Positions 42,055-47,558 of a DNA stretch of 47,558 nt are shown here, piece by piece; the stretch's first letter is position 1; every line of letters begins with the position of its first letter. The position numbers and the translations under genes are program-made. The notes under the pieces were generated by a model. That model saw only the letters and a program-made list of their open reading frames with translations. It searched no databases and was not told where the DNA came from. The stretch comes from W0P28-013 sp963593685 (lineage in GTDB: Bacteria; Bacteroidota; Bacteroidia; Bacteroidales; Paludibacteraceae). The DNA is taken from the NCBI GenBank assembly GCA_963593685.1, contig CAVBBP010000013.1, forward strand, positions 1-47,558, read 5' to 3'.

Positions 42055-44301
42055 ATGAAGAAATTTTTACTTGTTGCCATTGCACTTGCTGCAATGGGTG
42101 GAGCGAATGCAACTACAGACAATGAGTACATTCGCGATGGTTCTGGAATAATTGGAGAAGACCTATGTCTGCCAATTGATGGCTCTATTAGTGTCTCGTT
42201 CAGTTCTATTCCAAATTTGGAATATTTCCGTTGGGTTCCGCTTGGCGATTTGGCATTTGCAGAAGGCTCTTCGGCACGCGACACAACAGTTACCATTGTA
42301 TCGAACGGCTATGGCAAAGGGGCAATTCGTTTGCAATATCGCAATGGCGGTTGTACCTCGGCTTCTATGGTTGATGTTTACAAGCAGTTTACTCTGCCAG
42401 ATACATTTTCCATTGCAGGCCCTACTTGCATTGCCCCTGGCGATGTGGTTGTCTATTCCATCGACCCTATTTTGACTGTAAATCTCGACCACAACATTGG
42501 CATGGACAACTACTTTTGGAATATCAACGAAAACAAACCATCGTTTGTCGATACCATATACTATACAGCGGGCGATGGTAGTTCTGTAACATTCAAAGTC
42601 GGTACACTTACTGGCAACGATGTTTTATCGGTCAATGTCGGCAAATGCAATAAAGATGAAGAGCAAAAAAGAATCTCACTGACATTGGGAAAATTGGCTC
42701 CAAAACCAATTATTCCGACCGATACTTGTATTGCGTATGGGACAAATTCATTCACACTGTCGGTGCAAAATGCTGTTGATGGCGTAACTTATACATGGAC
42801 TGCGCCATCGAACTATCGTTTGTCGTCGACAACTGGGACAAGTGTTACTGTAACGCCCGACGCTGGTTCATCGGCCGAAATAAAGGTAACTGCCGCATAC
42901 GCCGATGAACCTGCTTGCAGCGAGAGTGCCTCGACTATATTTGTGAATCGAAAATGGGGAACAACAGTTTCGATTTCGAATTCTGCCTCGTGTGCCGAAG
43001 TGGCTGCAGGTCGTTATTATTTATTCAAACTTGAGGGGCAGATACCAACAAACACGAGCATACGCTGGGAATTGCCACAAGGTTGGGCGTTGAAAGAAAA
43101 TACATCAGATGTGGGACAAACTATCGAGGCGCGTCCATTTGACAATGCGTCGCTCACTGGCACACTGAAAGCATGGTCGCTCGCTTGTCCATCGGCCGAT
43201 GGGCAAACCGATACCGTTTCTTGCACTGTGCATATAAAGCCAGCCAAAATAGATGCCATTTATGGCGACGATTGCCTAAAAGTAGGACGAACATACAAGT
43301 TTTGGATTGATACAACTGGCGTACGCCCAGCAGCACAAAGTTATGTTTGGACTGCACCGGGATGTAATTTAACCGCCTATACGGGCGACACAGTTTATAT
43401 TACACCAACTACAGCCACCACATATCTGCGCGTAACGCCTCAAGGAGCAGCAGGGTGTAACGGTAACTATACACAACGCAATTTGTCGTTCTCGCCAACA
43501 GCACCTTCGGCCATCACAATGTCGGGGACTTCGTGTATCGCTTCTAATATGCCCGACACAGTAACTTTCTCGCTTTCGGGGACAATATCTAACCAAACCT
43601 ACGATTGGATTTTGCCAACTGGCTGGACTCAACTTTCGACCAATGCTGCCAAAACACAAATTTCGGTACGCACCGATGGTGTAGCAGGTACGCACACCGT
43701 ATCGGCCTTTGCTATAGGAACAAGCATCTGCGGAAACTCGGATACGATAACCTATTCTGTTGAAATTGCAAATTCTACTTTCTATATAGTAACTGAACCT
43801 CAAGGGCGTTCTCTTCGTTGGTTCTCTTTTGAACCATATCCATTAGATAGTGCCGTGTATTATAAATGGTATGTTGATGGAGTATTGACAGATGAAGGAA
43901 GCGAAGCGTTAGATTTTGTGTTGGCAAGAAGTTTTCTAGGAACAGTGGGATTGGTTGTAACCTATAATGATGGTTGTGAAGAATTAGAAACAATAGAAAT
44001 AACCTCCACCTCACAATCAAATACAAATAATAGTCAATCAACGACACGCTCTCTTCGTAATAGAACCCAATCTAGTATAATTACGACACCAAATCCAACT
44101 CAAGATATGTTAAGTGTGGAATTGACTAATAGCGAGTCCCTATTCGATGTAAAAATTTATGATGTAAATGGTCGTATTGTTTTACAGGAAAAAGGGAAGA
44201 CGCAATATAATCTCGACATGTCTGGCTTGCTCCCAGGCCAATACATCGTGTCGGCATATCAAGATGGACATCGAAACTCTACAGTAGTTATAAAAAAATA
44301 G
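42055..44301 (+). CDS. PKD-like secreted protein with T9SS type A sorting domain
   Basis: A 748-residue protein with a signal peptide (FLLVAIALAAMGGANA). Several Ig/PKD-like beta domains of ~90 residues follow, each with motifs such as YTWTAPSNYRLSSTTG, SYVWTAPGCNLTAYTGDTVY and YDWILPTGWTQLSTNAAKTQ and paired Cys residues. The last ~75 residues, starting IITTPNPTQDMLSVEL and with VKIYDVNGRIVLQEKGK, are a classic T9SS type A sorting domain (PNP motif, VYDxxGRxV), ending STVVIKK. The protein is probably displayed on the surface or released. The role of the domains is not known. It has lower GC than most of the window. Confidence 0.9.
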   Translation: MKKFLLVAIALAAMGGANATTDNEYIRDGSGIIGEDLCLPIDGSISVSFSSIPNLEYFRWVPLGDLAFAEGSSARDTTVTIVSNGYGKGAIRLQYRNGGCTSASMVDVYKQFTLPDTFSIAGPTCIAPGDVVVYSIDPILTVNLDHNIGMDNYFWNINENKPSFVDTIYYTAGDGSSVTFKVGTLTGNDVLSVNVGKCNKDEEQKRISLTLGKLAPKPIIPTDTCIAYGTNSFTLSVQNAVDGVTYTWTAPSNYRLSSTTGTSVTVTPDAGSSAEIKVTAAYADEPACSESASTIFVNRKWGTTVSISNSASCAEVAAGRYYLFKLEGQIPTNTSIRWELPQGWALKENTSDVGQTIEARPFDNASLTGTLKAWSLACPSADGQTDTVSCTVHIKPAKIDAIYGDDCLKVGRTYKFWIDTTGVRPAAQSYVWTAPGCNLTAYTGDTVYITPTTATTYLRVTPQGAAGCNGNYTQRNLSFSPTAPSAITMSGTSCIASNMPDTVTFSLSGTISNQTYDWILPTGWTQLSTNAAKTQISVRTDGVAGTHTVSAFAIGTSICGNSDTITYSVEIANSTFYIVTEPQGRSLRWFSFEPYPLDSAVYYKWYVDGVLTDEGSEALDFVLARSFLGTVGLVVTYNDGCEELETIEITSTSQSNTNNSQSTTRSLRNRTQSSIITTPNPTQDMLSVELTNSESLFDVKIYDVNGRIVLQEKGKTQYNLDMSGLLPGQYIVSAYQDGHRNSTVVIKK

Positions 44302-44399
44302 TAGAAGAACCACCTGTTTTTAATCAAAATTTAACATTTGAATCTCGTGGGATGTAAAGATGAATCCCTGTAATTATGGTAAAATTAAACAATATCTGT

Positions 44400-45353
44400 A
44401 TGCGAAAAACATTGTTGTTGGCACTGTTAATAAATAGTTCATTTTTGTTGTTTGCTGCGCCGACAGGTTCACTTTCTGGACTTTTCTCTATTTCCGACAG
44501 CAAACAAGTACATTTTTCTAAAGGCAACTTGAATTATAACCCTAATACAAAAAAGTGGAAATTTGCTAATAACCAATACGAATGTTATGGGGTAGATAAT
44601 TCTAATTCAAGCACTGAATCGAATTTGGTAGATGCATTTTGCTGGAGTTCAACAAATAACGAATATGGCACCAAAACTGGTTCACGCGACCAATCGACAG
44701 GCAACTTTGTTGAATGGGGAGATAACATGGGGAAGGAATGGAGAACACTTTCCAAAGATGAATGGGAATACCTGTTAAATAGAAAGAAAAGTGTGGCTTC
44801 CTATGTTTTCGCAACCATTACAATTAGGGAGAACGACTCTATAAATGGTTTATTGTTAATACCTGATGAGTGGAGCAACTCTGATATTGAAATTACCGCA
44901 GGAAAAAAATTGAAGTGTACTATTTCACAATGGGTTGCAATAGAGAATGCGGGGGGAGTTTTCTTGCCTGCTGCTGGGTTTTGCGAAGCGGGTACTACTA
45001 GTGACTTTAATTCCGTAGGAGCATATTGGACAAAAACGACTACAGAAATGACCTCAAAAACTAAAATAATTTCTATTGGTTGGGATTCTGATTTGTCGCT
45101 AACTTACAACAGTGATGACCCTGTCACTGCTATGTCCGTCCGCCTTGTTTACGACGAGCCAAGCAGTACGCCTACAGCCATTGAGCAGGCAACCAAGATA
45201 GCAGTTTATGCCGAAAATGGGCGTATTTGTGCCGAGGGCGAGTTCCAAATTTTCGACCTGTTTGGTCGCGATGTAACACGCATGAATGGTTCACTGAATG
45301 GCATTTACATTGTGAAATGCGGCGACAAGGCCCAGAAAGTAGTTGTGAAATAA
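44400..45353 (+). CDS. T9SS cargo protein, single-module relative of the 812-residue protein
   Basis: A 317-residue protein; the ATG at 44400 gives a signal peptide (MRKTLLLALLINSSFLLFAA), so the ATG at 44376 is rejected. It has one copy of the module seen twice in 9540-11978: FSISDSKQVHFSKGNLNYNP, DAFCWSSTNNEYGTKTGSRD, WRTLSKDEWEYLLNR and IPDEWSNSDIEI. It has no B-repeat and ends in the same sorting domain (FDLFGRDVTRMNGSLNGIYI, KAQKVVVK). The GTG-rich GC-poor first part differs in base use from its GC-richer C-terminal ~60 residues, which suggests that the tail was recombined onto it. Confidence 0.85.
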   Translation: MRKTLLLALLINSSFLLFAAPTGSLSGLFSISDSKQVHFSKGNLNYNPNTKKWKFANNQYECYGVDNSNSSTESNLVDAFCWSSTNNEYGTKTGSRDQSTGNFVEWGDNMGKEWRTLSKDEWEYLLNRKKSVASYVFATITIRENDSINGLLLIPDEWSNSDIEITAGKKLKCTISQWVAIENAGGVFLPAAGFCEAGTTSDFNSVGAYWTKTTTEMTSKTKIISIGWDSDLSLTYNSDDPVTAMSVRLVYDEPSSTPTAIEQATKIAVYAENGRICAEGEFQIFDLFGRDVTRMNGSLNGIYIVKCGDKAQKVVVK

Positions 45354-45539
45354 TTGACAATGGACAATCGTAGAGCCGTCACATTGTGGCGGCTCTACGG
45401 CGTTAATGAAGAATTAACAATGAATAATGAACAATAATTCCAAATAATCAAATCAACAAAAACGGACACACGCGGTGCGTCCCTACTTTCAACTTTATAC
45501 ACTTTATACACTTTTCACTTTATAAACTTTACAAACTGA
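45354..45539. repeat. Gap with the shared GC-rich hairpin after a T9SS cargo gene
   Basis: 17 nt after the stop is a hairpin GTAGAGCCGTCAC-ATT-GTGGCGGCTCTAC (45370-45398), the same as that at 9488-9516. It is followed by AATGAAGAATTAACAATGAA, a CGGACACACGCGGTGCGTCC half-hairpin and (TTATACACTTTATACACTTT)n up to the start of the next gene. No T run follows the hairpin. Confidence 0.8.
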
Positions 45540-46640
45540 ATGATGTTCCGAAAACCATATACTTTCGACCGTGTGGTGCGCATTGTTATTGCGTTGCTGG
45601 TGGTGGCGGCGTGTTTGTGGCTGGTTAATCGTTTGAGCGGTGTGCTGTTGCCGTTCTTAATTGGCTGGTTGATAGCCTATTTGCTCTATCCGCTGGTGCT
45701 GTTTTTTCAGCATAAATGCCGCCTAAAATACCGTATGCTCTCCATTTTTGTAGCGCTGATTTTGGTGGCTGGCGTGCTGGTTGGCGCAGGCTTTTTGGTG
45801 GTGCCGTCGCTCGTCGGCGAGTTCTCGAAAATGGGGCAGTTGATGGTGCGTTATGCGGCGCAGTTCGAACAGAGCAACTTTGCACACAGCGAGTTTTATG
45901 CGTGGTTGGTAACGACCGTTGGCGACATCGATTTCCAAAATCTGCTGACTTGGGAAAACTTGCAGACCGCCGTGCAGAAGGTTGCACCGCAATTTTTCAA
46001 TCTGCTTTCTGGCACTTGGCGACTTTTGGCAGGACTGTTTGTGCTGGTCGTTGTGCTGCTCTACATCATCTTCATTTTGGCCGATTACGAAAAGATGTCC
46101 GAAGGGTTTGTCAAAGCCGTGCCACCGAAATACCGCCGTTTTGTCGGTGGTTTGCTGGGCGATGTGAAGATGGGTATGAACCGCTATTTTCGTGGACAGT
46201 CGCTCGTGGCGTTGTGCGTGGGCATTCTGTTTGCCATCGGTTTTAGCATCATCGGGTTGCCAATGGCCATCACCATGGGGCTGTTCATCGGTGTGCTGAA
46301 TTTGGTGCCCTATTTGCAGACGGTCGGACTTATTCCTGTGCTGTTTCTCGCGCTGCTGCGCTCGATGGAGACGGGGCAAAGTTTTTGGTGGATGCTGTTG
46401 GCGGTGCTGGTGGTTTTGGTGGTGGTGCAAGCCATTCAGGATCTGTTTCTTACGCCGAAAATTATGGGCAAAGCCATGGGGTTGAATCCCGCCATCATCT
46501 TGCTTTCGCTGTCGGTATTTGGCTCGCTGTTTGGACTGGTCGGCATGATTATTGCTCTGCCCACAACCACGCTACTCATCTCGTACTACAAGCGGTATGT
46601 GTTGGGCGACAAAGCCGATTCCGACGCAGAATTGCCCTGA
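45540..46640 (+). CDS. AI-2E family transporter (PerM-like) permease
   Basis: A 366-residue membrane protein with about seven to eight hydrophobic segments: ALLVVAACLWLVNRL, PFLIGWLIAYLLYPLVLFF, LSIFVALILVAGVLVGAGFL, LLAGLFVLVVVLLYIIFILA, SLVALCVGILFAIGFSIIGL, IGVLNLVPYLQTVGLIPVLF and others. The family motif region GVLNLVPYLQTVG and QDLFLTPKIMGKAMGLNPAI near the end is typical of the UPF0118/AI-2E exporter family. The substrate is not known; some members export autoinducer-2 and others act as Na+/H+ antiporters. It begins directly behind the CT/AT-rich repeat leader. Confidence 0.93.
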   Translation: MMFRKPYTFDRVVRIVIALLVVAACLWLVNRLSGVLLPFLIGWLIAYLLYPLVLFFQHKCRLKYRMLSIFVALILVAGVLVGAGFLVVPSLVGEFSKMGQLMVRYAAQFEQSNFAHSEFYAWLVTTVGDIDFQNLLTWENLQTAVQKVAPQFFNLLSGTWRLLAGLFVLVVVLLYIIFILADYEKMSEGFVKAVPPKYRRFVGGLLGDVKMGMNRYFRGQSLVALCVGILFAIGFSIIGLPMAITMGLFIGVLNLVPYLQTVGLIPVLFLALLRSMETGQSFWWMLLAVLVVLVVVQAIQDLFLTPKIMGKAMGLNPAIILLSLSVFGSLFGLVGMIIALPTTTLLISYYKRYVLGDKADSDAELP

Positions 46641-46643
46641 TTT

Positions 46644-47432
46644 TCAGGAGTTTTTGCACTTCACCACAGTGATGTGGTAGCATTTATTGCGCTTTTCGTT
46701 TACGATGAGAAGGCGGCATTCGCTGCGTAGTTCGCGCAGAGTTTCGGTGAGCAGCGACTCCAACTGCTTGTCTTGATAGCGTATGCCGAAACGCTCGTAT
46801 TTGTCGTAGGCGATGTCGAATGTGGTGCCGTAGTAGTGCGATGTTTCGTCGTCGGTGGCTTGGTAGTTCACTCGGCGCAACTCTTTTTGCATCTCTTCGG
46901 TGCGCAACATCGACGAAATTTCAAATTTGTGGCGAGCAATATCTTTGGTGCGCAGTTTGGCGTGGAAGCGCATACCAATTTCTTGCAACAGATTGGCGGC
47001 TTCGGGCGTGAGGTAGGGCAGCGAGTGCGTCAAACGGCAAATGTGGTAGTATTTGTTGTCCGAAATCTCGACCAGTTTCCCCTTGTCGCGCAGCGAATCA
47101 ATGTCGGCCAGCAGGGCAGCGTTCGTTTTGTAAGGGCGTTTTAGTCCATTGCGGCGAGCGTGTTTCAAATGCGTTGCGTTCCAATCTTTGAATATGTTTT
47201 TCGACGAAATGGGCGCAGTTGCCTCCTTGCAAAAATCGCATTCCGTATCGACATCACGCGTGGAGTTGCGCTTCAGGTATGCGTTGATTTCGATAGCAGC
47301 AATGATGAGAACGGTGATGACCAATCCGATGAGCAAATAGGGCAAAATGGGCTTCTCGACCGCCTGTTTGACGCTCTTTCGAACACGCTTCCGCGTTGTC
47401 TTTTTCTCTTTTTTTGGTTCGCTTTTTGCCAT
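46644..47432 (-). CDS. DUF5715 membrane-anchored protein, M15-peptidase-like
   Basis: A 262-residue protein with a short basic N-terminus (MAKSEPKKEKKTTRKRVRKS), one transmembrane helix (about residues 31-48, ILPYLLIGLVITVLIIAAIE) and an outer domain. The motif SHYYGTTFDIAYD (about 200-212) has the His-x6-Asp spacing and Gly of the zinc site of D-Ala-D-Ala carboxypeptidases (SxHxxGxAxD), and the C-terminal KCYHITVVK supplies another His. The family name DUF5715 is from memory of such Bacteroidetes proteins. A role in cell-wall cutting is possible. It converges with the AI-2E transporter gene, with a 3-nt gap. Confidence 0.72.
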   Translation of the reverse strand: MAKSEPKKEKKTTRKRVRKSVKQAVEKPILPYLLIGLVITVLIIAAIEINAYLKRNSTRDVDTECDFCKEATAPISSKNIFKDWNATHLKHARRNGLKRPYKTNAALLADIDSLRDKGKLVEISDNKYYHICRLTHSLPYLTPEAANLLQEIGMRFHAKLRTKDIARHKFEISSMLRTEEMQKELRRVNYQATDDETSHYYGTTFDIAYDKYERFGIRYQDKQLESLLTETLRELRSECRLLIVNEKRNKCYHITVVKCKNS

Positions 47433-47558
47433 TTTTTCTGTTTGGAAGGGGGATTTCTATAAATTTCTTTATCGTGGTTTTTGATTCAAGTTTGTTTTTC
47501 CGTTTGTTTTTCGTTCATTTCTTTTGACGACCAAAAGAAACGAACCAATTTTGCGATT
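47433..47558. repeat. Second half of the 48-nt inverted repeat pair at the window end
   Basis: 47433-47510 is AT-rich leader of the DUF5715 gene. 47511-47558 is the exact reverse complement of 36902-36949, with its inner hairpin (CAAAAGAAA / TTTCTTTTG). The element may go on past the window edge. Confidence 0.85.

Overview
The window looks like chromosome from an uncultured member of the Bacteroidales (Bacteroidota). The evidence is: Bacteroidota-type promoters (TTG, about 17-20 nt, TAnnTTTG) in front of several genes; type IX secretion (T9SS) style C-terminal sorting domains on five secreted proteins; a PorD/DUF4835 gene; type III glutamine synthetase; a TonB-dependent receptor with a carboxypeptidase-like N-terminal domain; and DUF4876, DUF6850 and DUF5715 families. 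No rRNA, tRNA, CRISPR array, IS transposase or phage gene was recognised.

Layout. 1-3145: a SAM methyltransferase between two ~230-260 bp direct repeat copies, then a T9SS cargo protein. 3196-9362: divergent promoters and a plus-strand outer-membrane uptake locus (TonB receptor, DUF4876 lipoprotein, DUF6850 barrel). 9540-18561 (minus strand): a large duplicated T9SS cargo protein, a YgiQ radical SAM protein, an IspD/TarI cytidylyltransferase overlapping a Fic protein, a DUF4476-like secreted protein, and rarA. 18650-20652: an AT-rich HaeIII-type restriction-modification pair (GGCC), very probably acquired. 20732-29973: a BspA-type leucine-rich-repeat cargo protein, dipeptidyl peptidase III, two paralogous YhcG/DUF1016 nucleases, riboflavin synthase and a Wzi-like barrel. 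30194-36498: glutamine synthetase III with a clear promoter and operator-like palindrome, a hemerythrin-LuxR regulator, an S41 protease and a TerB-DnaJ protein. 37112-41684: coaC and coaB split by an inserted four-helix-bundle (23S IVP) gene, then porD-like DUF4835 and recN. 42055-47432: two more T9SS cargo proteins, an AI-2E family transporter and a DUF5715 protein.

The most unusual property is between the genes. Nearly every intergenic gap is a mosaic of the same short-period (7-10 nt) tandem repeats and small hairpins, combined in a largely fixed order. They mostly run in the direction of transcription, begin at or inside the stop codon of one gene, and end just before the start codon of the next. 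Several genes (rarA, recN, ygiQ, the 812-residue cargo protein, DPP III, the methyltransferase) take their last codons and stop from these repeats. The interruption of coaBC carries the same repeats as inverted repeats around an IVP-family ORF, like a 23S rRNA intervening sequence. No mobilising enzyme for the repeats is visible here.
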